From assembly GCA_963802745.1 (NCBI GenBank), contig CAWDKL010000054.1:310001-374000 (forward strand): a DNA stretch of 64,000 nucleotides, in the 5' to 3' direction. Below the pieces are notes generated by a model that saw only the letters and a program-made list of their open reading frames with translations, made no database searches and was not told where the DNA came from. Position 1 is the stretch's first letter; the number at the start of each line of letters is the position of its first letter. Made by a program: the position numbers and the translations under genes. This DNA is from JAJPKK01 sp963802745. Its GTDB lineage: Bacteria; Pseudomonadota; Alphaproteobacteria; Rhizobiales; Xanthobacteraceae. Shown here piece after piece: positions 16,354 to 24,985 of the stretch.

Positions 16354-18093
16354 TTGAGACCGATCATCGATCCGCGCCGTGGCGATATCGAGGACGACTC
16401 CGCCAGTCCCAAACATCACTCGATGCTGGCTTTGCTCGGCAGCCTATTGGCCGAGATCAGCTTACCGAAGCTCGCGCTGGCGTGGCTGTCGCTGATCGTC
16501 GTTCCCGCCGCGATGCTTGGGGTCGCCCCGATCGTTGCGTCGATCTGGCTGGGCAAACTTTCGGACAAGCTGGCGACAGCGTTGGCCGGTGCCTGGTCGG
16601 CAACCTTGCTTGTCGGGCTCGTCGCCGTCGGCTGGTACGCGGGTCCAAGGATTTTTCAACTGGCCGAAAGAAACTTCTGGTCGCTGAATTCTCTCGCGGT
16701 GCAACCGTTTTATACGATGTGCCGGGAAGTTTTTCGTCATGTCGTCGCGCGCCGCGGCACAACCGATGGGGCCGTCGGACCGACCGGCCTCCATTCCGCC
16801 ACGGCGGTTTTGTCAGGCTTGGTGGTCTGCGCCGTGGCAATCGCGGCATTGCTGCTCGCGTGGCCGAGCGCGCATGTTTTGAGCGATATCGCAATCTTAA
16901 GTTCACCCAGGCGTCTCGCCGGCGTGGCGCTCGCAAATAGCGTCGTCATCGTCAGCGCCTATGTGGCGGTTGCCGCGTTGGTGTGGGCAGCCGCTGACGC
17001 GGCGCTGGGGCAGCCGCGCGATCTTCCGGCATTCGATGCCGCCATTGCGGGTGACCGCGTTTGGCGCATCGCTCACCTCTCGGATATTCACCTCGTCGGC
17101 GAGCGTTATGGTTTGCGGATCGAGAGCGGCCGGTCCGGTCCGCGCGGCAATGCGCGTTTTGAGGCCGTCCTGCGGAAACTCGATGCGCTCGACGCCGATG
17201 AGCCACTCGACGCAATTCTGATCACCGGCGACATGACCGACGCCGGACGCTCCGCCGAGTGGGTGGAATTTTTTGACGCCGTCGCCCGCCATCCGGGTCT
17301 CGCCGATCGCATGCTCATCCTGCCCGGGAACCACGATCTCAATATCGTGGATCGCGCCAATCCGGCGCGGCTTGACCTGCCGATCAGTCCGAACAAGCGG
17401 CTGCGGACATTCCGCACCCTATCGGCACTTGTGGCGTTGCAGGGCGAGCGGATTCAGGTCGTGGACCGCGCTAACGGAATGCTCGGTGAATCTCTCGAGG
17501 CCGTCGTAGTGCCTTTCGCCGCGGCGATCATGACGTTTGCCGACACCGCGCGGCCTTTGATCACGCGCGACTTGTCGGACCTGTGGGCGCGGATTTTCCC
17601 GATGGTCCTGCCGCCGGAGCGAGAGGACGGCATCGGAATTATTCTTTTGAACTCGAATGCCGACACCCACTTCTCATTCACCAACGCGCTCGGAATGATA
17701 TCGAACGAACAGGTCCGCGGCATCGACATCGCCTGTCGGCAGTTTCCGCGCGCATGCTGGGTGATCGCCCTTCATCATCATGTGGTGGAATATCCGCGTC
17801 CCGCAAAATCCCTTTCCGAACGTATCGGAACCGCTTTGGTAAACGGCAATTGGTTCGTACAAAGGCTGTGGTCGCTGCGCGGTCGCGTCGTGTTGATGCA
17901 CGGCCACCGGCATATCGATTGGATCGGTGAGTGCTCCGGGCTTCGGATCGTATCCGCGCCGTCACCGGTCATGGACGCAACCGACGCCACGGCGACACAT
18001 TTCTATATCCAGCGGCTGGCGGTGGGGCGGCACGGGGGCCTTCGGCTACTGGAACCACAGCGTGTTACGATCGCCGGACAAACCGACGGATGA
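16354..18093 (+). CDS. Membrane-anchored metallophosphoesterase
   Basis: A 579-residue protein. Residues 40-215 hold four hydrophobic segments (e.g. LALAWLSLIVVPAAMLGVAP, SGLVVCAVAIAALLLAWP), and residues 235-560 a calcineurin-type phosphoesterase domain with HLSDIHLVG (Asp244/His246), ITGDMTDAG, LPGNHDL, ALHHHVVE and MHGHRHIDW. It starts at TTG 16354, chosen because GGGGGAGG lies 4-5 nt upstream and no ATG fits. The combination suggests a phosphohydrolase acting on a membrane-associated or lipid-linked substrate. It lies upstream of glycan-assembly genes. Confidence 0.88.
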   Translation: MRPIIDPRRGDIEDDSASPKHHSMLALLGSLLAEISLPKLALAWLSLIVVPAAMLGVAPIVASIWLGKLSDKLATALAGAWSATLLVGLVAVGWYAGPRIFQLAERNFWSLNSLAVQPFYTMCREVFRHVVARRGTTDGAVGPTGLHSATAVLSGLVVCAVAIAALLLAWPSAHVLSDIAILSSPRRLAGVALANSVVIVSAYVAVAALVWAAADAALGQPRDLPAFDAAIAGDRVWRIAHLSDIHLVGERYGLRIESGRSGPRGNARFEAVLRKLDALDADEPLDAILITGDMTDAGRSAEWVEFFDAVARHPGLADRMLILPGNHDLNIVDRANPARLDLPISPNKRLRTFRTLSALVALQGERIQVVDRANGMLGESLEAVVVPFAAAIMTFADTARPLITRDLSDLWARIFPMVLPPEREDGIGIILLNSNADTHFSFTNALGMISNEQVRGIDIACRQFPRACWVIALHHHVVEYPRPAKSLSERIGTALVNGNWFVQRLWSLRGRVVLMHGHRHIDWIGECSGLRIVSAPSPVMDATDATATHFYIQRLAVGRHGGLRLLEPQRVTIAGQTDG

Positions 18094-18115
18094 GCGACGG
18101 ATGATATTACTGGAA

Positions 18116-19402
18116 TTATAGATTATCTAGTCTAAAGGCAGATGTTTTGGGTGGTGGCGCGGTGTCGATGACCCCCAATAGGAACACCGTGAATACCAGT
18201 TGCACCCCGATGGCGATGAAAACCATCGAGAAGGCCAGCACGCGCATGAGGACGGGGGCAGTCAGCGGGCCGAAATCGGCAAGCGCCCATTGCCACAGCG
18301 ACCAGCCGAGTCCGGCGGCACCGATACAAATGATGGCCACCGCAATGATCAGGCCGCGTTCGAGCGATACGGCGGACATAAGCTTGGAGAGTGGTGGCGA
18401 GCGCGGCAGCAATCCGAACGCAGCGCCGAAGTGCCGCGCGATTACGCCGAAGCCCACTACCTGAACGCCGACCAGCATCGCGATTGCGCAGACCAGGAAC
18501 GTGTGGTCGTCGAGGCCGAACCCAGGCGTCAGCATGAGCGGGCCCGGAAACAGGACCGCCACGCCGATGGTGCCGAAAACCGTCAGGGCGAGGCCCGGAT
18601 ACAGGAACAGCCAACGCGGGCTGAACATCAGCAGAAAGCGCAGGTGCCGCCATCCGTCGTGCCAGGTGCGCAGATGCGGCGGACGGGAACGGCCGTCGAC
18701 CGATAGGGTAGTCGGCACCTCGGCGACGGTCAGACGGGCGAGCGCCGCCCGCACCACCATTTCGCTGGCGAACTCCATGCCGGAGGTTCGCAGATCGAGG
18801 CCCACAATGGCATCGCGACGAAATCCGCGCAGCCCGCAATGAAAGTCGCCGATCTTGGCGTCATAGAACAAGCGTCCAATGTGGCTGAGCACCGGATTGC
18901 CGAGATAACGGTGCAAGAACGGCATCGCACCGGGCGCAATGCCGCCGGCGAAGCGATTGCCCATGACGAGATCGCTGCCGTCACGCAATTTGGCCACAAA
19001 AAGCTCCAGGCGGGAAAAATCGTAACTGTCATCGGCGTCGCCCATGATGACGAAACGGCCCTGGGCCGCCGCGATGCCGGCCCGGAGTGCCGCACCATAG
19101 CCACGTTCCGCAACCGCGACGACACGCGCGCCGCCATGTTGCGCCAACGCGATGGAACCGTCGGTCGAGCCGTTGTCGGCGACCAAAACCTCCCCCACGA
19201 TTCCGGTGCGGTCAAGAAATGACACTGCTTTCGCGACGCAGACCGCAATCGTCTCGGCCTCATTGAGGCACGGCATCAGGATGGTCAATTCGACAGCGGA
19301 CGCTGTCGGTACCACGATCGGGCGGTTGGAATTGACGGACTCGGCCGGGGTGGCGTATCGGCTCGTCGGGGCTACAGCGCTCACGTCCGCCTCCAAACGC
19401 AT
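18116..19402 (-). CDS. Polyprenol-type glycosyltransferase family 2, membrane-bound
   Basis: A 428-residue GT-A fold glycosyltransferase. The nucleotide-sugar site is visible as ILMPCLNEAETI (41-52), VADNGSTDGS (75-84) and the metal-binding GDADDSYDF (121-129); residues 270-420 carry four transmembrane helices. This is the DPM1/GtrB-like architecture that transfers sugar from NDP-sugar to a polyprenyl phosphate. The start at 19402 has GGGACAAAGA upstream. It is divergent from a methyltransferase and convergent with the metallophosphoesterase. Confidence 0.92.
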   Translation of the reverse strand: MRLEADVSAVAPTSRYATPAESVNSNRPIVVPTASAVELTILMPCLNEAETIAVCVAKAVSFLDRTGIVGEVLVADNGSTDGSIALAQHGGARVVAVAERGYGAALRAGIAAAQGRFVIMGDADDSYDFSRLELFVAKLRDGSDLVMGNRFAGGIAPGAMPFLHRYLGNPVLSHIGRLFYDAKIGDFHCGLRGFRRDAIVGLDLRTSGMEFASEMVVRAALARLTVAEVPTTLSVDGRSRPPHLRTWHDGWRHLRFLLMFSPRWLFLYPGLALTVFGTIGVAVLFPGPLMLTPGFGLDDHTFLVCAIAMLVGVQVVGFGVIARHFGAAFGLLPRSPPLSKLMSAVSLERGLIIAVAIICIGAAGLGWSLWQWALADFGPLTAPVLMRVLAFSMVFIAIGVQLVFTVFLLGVIDTAPPPKTSAFRLDNL

Positions 19403-19458
19403 TCTTTGTCCCTTTTGCAACGGGGGACGAAAGCATCTTAGACTAATGATGCGATCGG

Positions 19459-20175
19459 ATGACAACGGCAACCATGACAAGCACCAAGCCCAACGCACAA
19501 TATAACGTGGCTGCGGCCGACAGCCTTCCGGTTCGGCTGGCAGCATACCAGCGCCGGAAAATGTTCGCGCGGTTCATGACCGACACCGCCGTGGCGCCCG
19601 GCGACTTGGTTCTTGACGTCGGTGTCACGTCCGACCGCACCTATGCGGCGTCGAACTATCTCGAAGCTTGGTACCCCCACAAGTCATCCGTAACGGCGGT
19701 GGGGATCGACGACGCCTCGTTTCTATGTGTCGACTATCCCGGGATGCGGTTCGTGAAAGCGGATGGCCTGAACCTGCCGTTCCGCGACCAGTCCTTCAAC
19801 GTCGTGCATTCCTCGGCAGTGATCGAGCATGTCGGCGCTTATGCGCGCCAGCGTGCATTCGTGAGCGAATGCTGCCGGGTGGCACGACGCGCGGTTTTCA
19901 TCACCACGCCGAACCGCTGGTTTCCGGTAGAGTTTCACACCGTACTGCCGCTGGTGCATTGGCTGCCCAAGAAGGCGTTCCGCGCCTTGATGGCGCGCAC
20001 CGGGCGCCGCTTTTTCGCCGAAGAGGCCAATCTAAATCTTATGACTGCTGCAGAGCTCGCCGGTGCAGCCGCCGCCATCGATGGATTTGCTTATGATCTA
20101 TCGAGCGTACCGTTGGGCGGATGGCCGAGCAATCTCCTGTTGAACATGCGCCGTTCCGGCGCCCACGCGGGATAA
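19459..20175 (+). CDS. Class I SAM-dependent methyltransferase
   Basis: A 238-residue methyltransferase of the Methyltransf_11 type. The SAM site is seen in DLVLDVGVTSDRTY (a slightly altered glycine-rich loop, lacking GxGxG), with motif VKADGLNLPFRDQSFNVVHS and the post-motif VIEHVGAY. Ends with a hydrophobic region near FITTPNRWFPVEFHTVLPL. The ATG at 19459 or 19474 may be used; neither has a strong ribosome site. Its 3' end overlaps the convergent membrane-protein gene by 85 nt. Sugar or lipid methylation in glycan synthesis is a guess from context. Confidence 0.85.
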   Translation: MTTATMTSTKPNAQYNVAAADSLPVRLAAYQRRKMFARFMTDTAVAPGDLVLDVGVTSDRTYAASNYLEAWYPHKSSVTAVGIDDASFLCVDYPGMRFVKADGLNLPFRDQSFNVVHSSAVIEHVGAYARQRAFVSECCRVARRAVFITTPNRWFPVEFHTVLPLVHWLPKKAFRALMARTGRRFFAEEANLNLMTAAELAGAAAAIDGFAYDLSSVPLGGWPSNLLLNMRRSGAHAG

Positions 20176-21506
20176 TTTTGACGCAAAGGCTGCGCCAGCA
20201 GGCCTACCGCCAACACGGCGAGCCATGCAAGCCGTGCCTGGTAGCGCTCATGCGAACCGGTCATGATGCCGCAGATCGCGGCATTGCCCAGGAGCGCGAG
20301 CAACAGCGATGCCGGAAGCATCGCCTCGCGGCGGCGACCGCACCGCCACAGCAGCACGGCAATCACCGGCAGGGCGAACGACGCCGCAAGGGATACCGGA
20401 ACCACGACCCAGTTGCTCCAGGCGCTCAAATCGATGGTGTCGGTCTGCTGTCGCGCGGCGTCGAAAGGGGCCACCAGCCAGGGCGTGGAATGCGTCAACG
20501 CCCAGCGGGTATGCCACGACATCAGCGGCTCCATGGCATTGCCGGTTCCGACGTTAACGAATTGGGCCGCGGTCAGCGCGACGGCGCGCTCCGCATGGGC
20601 GATCGGATGCCGCGTCAGCGACTGCGCGATGATCGACCTGATCTCCCGGTGGGCCCGCGGATCGTGCTCCCCGCCGATCTTCTGCAAGGGGCTGTCGGAG
20701 TCGAAGATAAAAGCTTCCTGATAGGAGGGAAGCGCATCGCGATAGTCGCACAGCTGCCAGTCCGGGCGCGGACATTCTTCCGCTAAGACTTGATCCGCCA
20801 TGCCGTCGGCGATCATGCGGCCCAGGAAAAAAATATCCCCCTCGGCGGGAAGCGTGGGGCGCCCGGCCACGATGAAGTTGCCGACCAGCAGCACCAGAAG
20901 TCCCGACCATACGGCCGCGATCGCGACGCCCATTCCCTCAGGGGTTGTTCGGAGCCAGCGCCCCGCTAGCCACGCCGCTAGGTACACGATCGATAAGCCG
21001 GCAAGCACTCCGAATGTCGCCAAGTGTGCGGCGCCCGCAAAGGCGACGATCGCAACCAGGACGGCGCGCTCGCAGTTCGTGAGACTTTCGGTGTGCCAGG
21101 CTAGGAGGTACAGGCCCAGCACACCGGGGGCTGCCCAGGCGTCCGGCATCACCTTCGACACGAACATCGCTACGCCGGTAACCGCAGCCACAGCCGCAAT
21201 GATGGTGGTAAGCAGCCACGGTGGCCGGTTGCGCGCCAAGAATATCTTGACGGCAACGTCAACTACGAAGACCGTGATCAGCGCCTGCGCCACGATAGCG
21301 GGGATGAAATGGGTCCCACTCGTGAACCAAACCAGTGATCCGTAGACTGTCGAGCGCCCGAGCGCGAGGCTCGCCGTCGGCCAGCGTTCCAGATAGCCGC
21401 CGACATCGTCGAACATCAGCGGAAATCCGTTCCAGATCGCCGGGGCGCAAAGCAGCACCACGGTGACCAAGTAGGCGCCATGACGAACAATGGCCTGATT
21501 GCCCAT
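20091..21506 (-). CDS. Polytopic membrane protein of unknown function
   Basis: A 471-residue protein with about 10-11 transmembrane helices (e.g. LLTTIIAAVAAVTGVAMFVS, WVVVPVSLAASFALPVIAVL). The first periplasmic loop GFPLMFDDVGGYLERWP, with its Asp pair after helix 1, resembles GT-C glycosyltransferases and flippase-like proteins, and a large soluble loop (around 235-330) follows. I do not recognise a named family. The last 28 codons overlap the methyltransferase gene on the opposite strand. Confidence 0.8.
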   Translation of the reverse strand: MGNQAIVRHGAYLVTVVLLCAPAIWNGFPLMFDDVGGYLERWPTASLALGRSTVYGSLVWFTSGTHFIPAIVAQALITVFVVDVAVKIFLARNRPPWLLTTIIAAVAAVTGVAMFVSKVMPDAWAAPGVLGLYLLAWHTESLTNCERAVLVAIVAFAGAAHLATFGVLAGLSIVYLAAWLAGRWLRTTPEGMGVAIAAVWSGLLVLLVGNFIVAGRPTLPAEGDIFFLGRMIADGMADQVLAEECPRPDWQLCDYRDALPSYQEAFIFDSDSPLQKIGGEHDPRAHREIRSIIAQSLTRHPIAHAERAVALTAAQFVNVGTGNAMEPLMSWHTRWALTHSTPWLVAPFDAARQQTDTIDLSAWSNWVVVPVSLAASFALPVIAVLLWRCGRRREAMLPASLLLALLGNAAICGIMTGSHERYQARLAWLAVLAVGLLAQPLRQNYPAWAPERRMFNRRLLGHPPNGTLDRS

Positions 21507-21849
21507 GATTTCCCGTCGAAAGCGATGCGATGCGATGCGTTAGCCGGCGTAGCCTTAACCACGTCTCGATCTTGTCGGCAACGGGCGCACCCAATCGTCG
21601 CCCGCCGAGGTACGTGCCCATCTCGACCATCGGCTCACGGTATGGGACTCCCGGGGGAGAGAACTGTCAAGTTGCGAGGCACTTTGTGGAGGGATCATAA
21701 TATGTACTCACGAACCCGTTCATTTGGCCTCCCGCGATGTTCACGCAAACGCCCAATTGTTCTGCCAGGGTAGGTACGACTTGTTCCATAGCCACCCGGC
21801 TCGTTCCAGAGCCACCAGGGAGGCATCGCGGATTGGCGGTGCTGTTGTC
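21507..21849. other. Divergent intergenic region
   Basis: 343 bp between the membrane-protein gene and the carboxypeptidase gene. It holds a GCGAT micro-repeat (21522-21539) and a 23-codon ORF at 21702-21773 preceded by GGAGGG, which could be a leader peptide. Nothing else recognised. Confidence 0.4.
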
Positions 21850-23088
21850 GTGATTCCAGATCGATCACAATCGTTTCGGCCCCGAAACTTGTGGGGGAGG
21901 GGCGTCGCCGCACTCTTGATCGCGGGCTTATTGGCGTCCGCGGCAGCAGCTCCAAGCTCAATTGGGCTGGTCGGCGGCAAGAAGGATGATTTCCAGACCG
22001 CGGCGCCCTACGCGATCATGATCGAGGCCGAGACCGGTGCGATCCTGTTCGAAAAAGGCGCCGATGTGCCGACGCCGCCGTCCAGCATGGCCAAGCTGAT
22101 GACGACGGAGGTCGTGTTCAACGAGATCAAACAGGGGCACATCCGGCCGGACCAGGAATATATTATCAGTGAAGACGCTTGGCGGCGCGGCGGGGCGCCG
22201 TCTCGCACCTCCAGCATGTTCGCTCCGATCCACAGCCGCGTGCGCGTCGACGACCTGATTCAAGGTGCGATCGTAGTTTCCGGCAACGATGCCTGCCTTG
22301 CGCTCGCCGAGGGGATCGCCAAGAGCGAACCGGCCTTTGTAGAGATGATGAACCGGCGCGCCCACGAGTTGGGGCTGGTCAAGTCGTATTTCACCAATGC
22401 GACCGGTCTGCCCGACCCGGCGCAAAAAGTGACGGTTAGGGAACTGGCGCAGCTTGCCCGCCACATTATCGCAACGTACCCCGAGCTCTATCGGATTTAC
22501 GGCCAGCGCGACTTCACGTGGAATAAGATCCGCCAGCAGAACCGTAACCCGCTGCTTACCATGAACCTCGGCGCCGATGGGATGAAGACCGGATTCACGC
22601 AGGATGGCGGCTACGGGATGGTGGGTTCCGCGGTGCAAAATGACACGCGGTTGATCGTCGTGGTGAATGGCCTGAGATCCGCAAAGGAACGCGGAGACGA
22701 AGCAAAGAAACTGCTCGAATACGGCTATCGCGGCTTCGAATCCAAAGAACTGTTCGCCGAGGGCCAGGTAATCGGCTACGCCAAATTATTCGGTGGCGCT
22801 TCCGGCTCGGTCGGCTTGGTCGGTGGCCGCACCATTGCAATCCTGACCCCGAAGAACGCGAGCGAGCGGACGACGGCAAAGATCGTCTATTCAGGCCCGG
22901 TTCCGGCACCAATTCAGCAGGGGCAAAAGATTGCCAATCTGGATGTCTACCGCGGCGACACGGTCGTGGCGCAGTTGCCGCTGTTTGCCGCCGAAAGCGT
23001 CGCGACCGGGACGCTGACGCAGCGCGCGTTCGATGCGGCCTCTGAACTCGTCATCGGTCTCTTCCGCTTGAGTACCAAAAAGATATAG
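21850..23088 (+). CDS. dacF: D-alanyl-D-alanine carboxypeptidase (DacF/PBP5-like)
   Basis: A serine DD-carboxypeptidase that removes the terminal D-Ala of peptidoglycan stem peptides in the periplasm. The three penicillin-binding motifs are intact: SMAK (Ser79-Lys82 in this start), SGND and KTGFT. A signal peptide (GVAALLIAGLLASAAAA) precedes the mature protein, and a C-terminal beta-rich domain follows with a possible amphipathic membrane helix at the end (AFDAASELVIGLFRLSTKK). No good ATG exists; the GTG at 21850 places the signal correctly, but the start is uncertain. It heads the tmk-holB-metG block. Confidence 0.9.
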   Translation: MIPDRSQSFRPRNLWGRGVAALLIAGLLASAAAAPSSIGLVGGKKDDFQTAAPYAIMIEAETGAILFEKGADVPTPPSSMAKLMTTEVVFNEIKQGHIRPDQEYIISEDAWRRGGAPSRTSSMFAPIHSRVRVDDLIQGAIVVSGNDACLALAEGIAKSEPAFVEMMNRRAHELGLVKSYFTNATGLPDPAQKVTVRELAQLARHIIATYPELYRIYGQRDFTWNKIRQQNRNPLLTMNLGADGMKTGFTQDGGYGMVGSAVQNDTRLIVVVNGLRSAKERGDEAKKLLEYGYRGFESKELFAEGQVIGYAKLFGGASGSVGLVGGRTIAILTPKNASERTTAKIVYSGPVPAPIQQGQKIANLDVYRGDTVVAQLPLFAAESVATGTLTQRAFDAASELVIGLFRLSTKKI

Positions 23089-23185
23089 AGTTGGTGCGAC
23101 CACGCCGTGCTCGGCATCCGGCGACGCCGTCAGCCACGGTAAGGTCGTTTCCGAAAACCTGGCAGCTCAGGCGGCGCGCACACCT

Positions 23186-23839
23186 ATGAATGGTCGGTTC
23201 ATTTCGTTTGAAGGCGGGGAGGGGAGCGGCAAGACTACGCAAGCCGCAGCTTTATATAGAAGGCTCAATGCGGCCGGCATCAAGACCATTTTGACCCGCG
23301 AACCCGGAGGGTCGCCCAGAGCGGAACAAATCCGCACCGTGCTGTTGTCCGGGGCCGCTGAGGGGCTGGGACCGGACGGCGAGGCACTGCTGTTCGCTGC
23401 CGCTCGCGCGGATCACCTCGATCAGGTCATCAAACCGGCGCTGCAATCGGGCGAATGGGTCGTTTGCGACCGCTTTGTCGATTCGACGAGGGTCTACCAG
23501 GGCGTCGTGGGTGGCGCCGACCTGGCCTTCATCAAGGCACTTGAGAAGGTGACCGTCGGCAATTGTTACCCCCATCTCACATTGATCCTCGATGTGCCTG
23601 CGGATATCGGGCTTCGCCGCGCCGAGTCGCGGCGCGGCGACGTGGCTGCAGACCGGTTCGAGGTCAAAGATTTGGCCTATCATACGGCCCTTGCATCGGC
23701 GTTCCGCGCAATCAGCGACGAGGAGCCGGAACGCTGCCTGCGAATCGACGCCAATCGGACCACCGACGAAGTTGCAGCGGAGATTTGGACCGTCCTGAGG
23801 GATCGCCTCAGCCCGCATTCCGCGGAACGAGCGAGCTGA
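23186..23839 (+). CDS. tmk: Thymidylate kinase
   Basis: A 217-residue dTMP kinase forming dTDP. Walker A is FEGGEGSGKTTQ (residues 8-19), followed by the TMP-site TREPGGSP, the DRF motif CDRFVDSTRVYQG and a LID region RRAESRRGDVAADRFE rich in Arg. Standard length. The ATG at 23186 begins 98 bp after the carboxypeptidase; the next gene starts one base after its stop, so it is co-transcribed with holB and metG. Confidence 0.95.
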   Translation: MNGRFISFEGGEGSGKTTQAAALYRRLNAAGIKTILTREPGGSPRAEQIRTVLLSGAAEGLGPDGEALLFAAARADHLDQVIKPALQSGEWVVCDRFVDSTRVYQGVVGGADLAFIKALEKVTVGNCYPHLTLILDVPADIGLRRAESRRGDVAADRFEVKDLAYHTALASAFRAISDEEPERCLRIDANRTTDEVAAEIWTVLRDRLSPHSAERAS

Positions 23840-23840
23840 C

Positions 23841-24920
23841 ATGGCGAGCCGCGACGAGGACGATGGCGAATCCGCGATTCTGCATCCGCGGGAAACCACC
23901 GTCCTGTTCGGCCATGACCATGCGGAGCACGAATTCCTTAGCGCGTACCGGTCAGGCCGCATCCCGCACGCCTGGCTCATCGGCGGTGAGCCCGGCATCG
24001 GCAAGGCGACGCTTGCCTATCGGATGGCGCGCTTCGTGCTGGCCTATCCGGAACCGACGCGGGTGCCCGAGATCGGCTCGCTCGCGCTTGCCCCCGACCA
24101 TCCGGCCGTGCGCCGCGTCGCGGCGAATGCGCACAGCGATCTCTTGGTGCTCGAACGCACGCCGGGCGAGACCGGCAAGATGCGCACGGTCATTACCATC
24201 GATCAGGTGCGGCGCCTGGTGTCGTTCTTCGGCTCGACGGCAGGGGAGGGGGGATGGCGAATTTGCATCGTCAACTCTGCCGATGTCCTCAAATACCCGG
24301 AGGGTTCCAACGCACTCCTCAAAATGCTGGAGGAACCACCGGCCAAGTCATTGTTTCTGCTTGTCAGCCATGCACCCGGGCGGCTGCTGCCGACGATTCG
24401 GTCGCGCTGCCGTAGGCTGAGCCTGAAGCCGCTGGCGCCGGAGGACGTGTTGCGTGCTGCAAGTGTTGCGCTTGCGGCATCGGGCGGAAGCGATTCGGTA
24501 GGGCAGGGGGGGCATGGCGACAGTGGGATTACCGACGATACGTTGGTGAAGGCGGCGCGCGCATCCCGCGGCAGCGTCGCCGGCGCCCTCGCCCTCGCGG
24601 GCGGTTCCATGTTGGCACTGCGCGAAAAGGTAGAGGTCTTGCTGGCGGCACTGCCGGCAACCGATCCGCGATCGCTTCACGTCCTTGGCGATCAGCTTGA
24701 CCGCGACCGCAGCCTGTTGGATGTGTTCGTCGGAACGGTTCGGGACTGGATGTCGTCGAGACTCGATGCAGATGCCGCCGACCTTGCATATCTCGATCGC
24801 ATATCCGCACTATGGGGACGCTTGAATCGGTCGGCCCGCGAGACGGAAGTCTTTAATCTCGACCGCAAGCCGTTGGTGTTCGCCGTCTTCGGCTGGCTTG
24901 CCGACGCGACCCGCGATTGA
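23841..24920 (+). CDS. holB: DNA polymerase III subunit delta'
   Basis: A 359-residue AAA+ family clamp-loader subunit. The P-loop is GGEPGIGKATLA, the usual zinc-finger cysteines are lacking as is common in alphaproteobacterial delta', and the downstream ITIDQVRRLV, NSADVLKYPEGSNALLKMLEEPP and TIRSRCRRL are typical (sensor 1 and SRC-like motif). With tau/gamma and delta it loads the sliding clamp. The 3' end overlaps no gene, as metG starts 66 nt downstream. Confidence 0.93.
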   Translation: MASRDEDDGESAILHPRETTVLFGHDHAEHEFLSAYRSGRIPHAWLIGGEPGIGKATLAYRMARFVLAYPEPTRVPEIGSLALAPDHPAVRRVAANAHSDLLVLERTPGETGKMRTVITIDQVRRLVSFFGSTAGEGGWRICIVNSADVLKYPEGSNALLKMLEEPPAKSLFLLVSHAPGRLLPTIRSRCRRLSLKPLAPEDVLRAASVALAASGGSDSVGQGGHGDSGITDDTLVKAARASRGSVAGALALAGGSMLALREKVEVLLAALPATDPRSLHVLGDQLDRDRSLLDVFVGTVRDWMSSRLDADAADLAYLDRISALWGRLNRSARETEVFNLDRKPLVFAVFGWLADATRD

Positions 24921-24985
24921 TAGCAATCGGGCTTAAGGGCCGGGCGACGGTCGGCGGCGAGGCCATTTACGGTGCTTCCAGTAAC

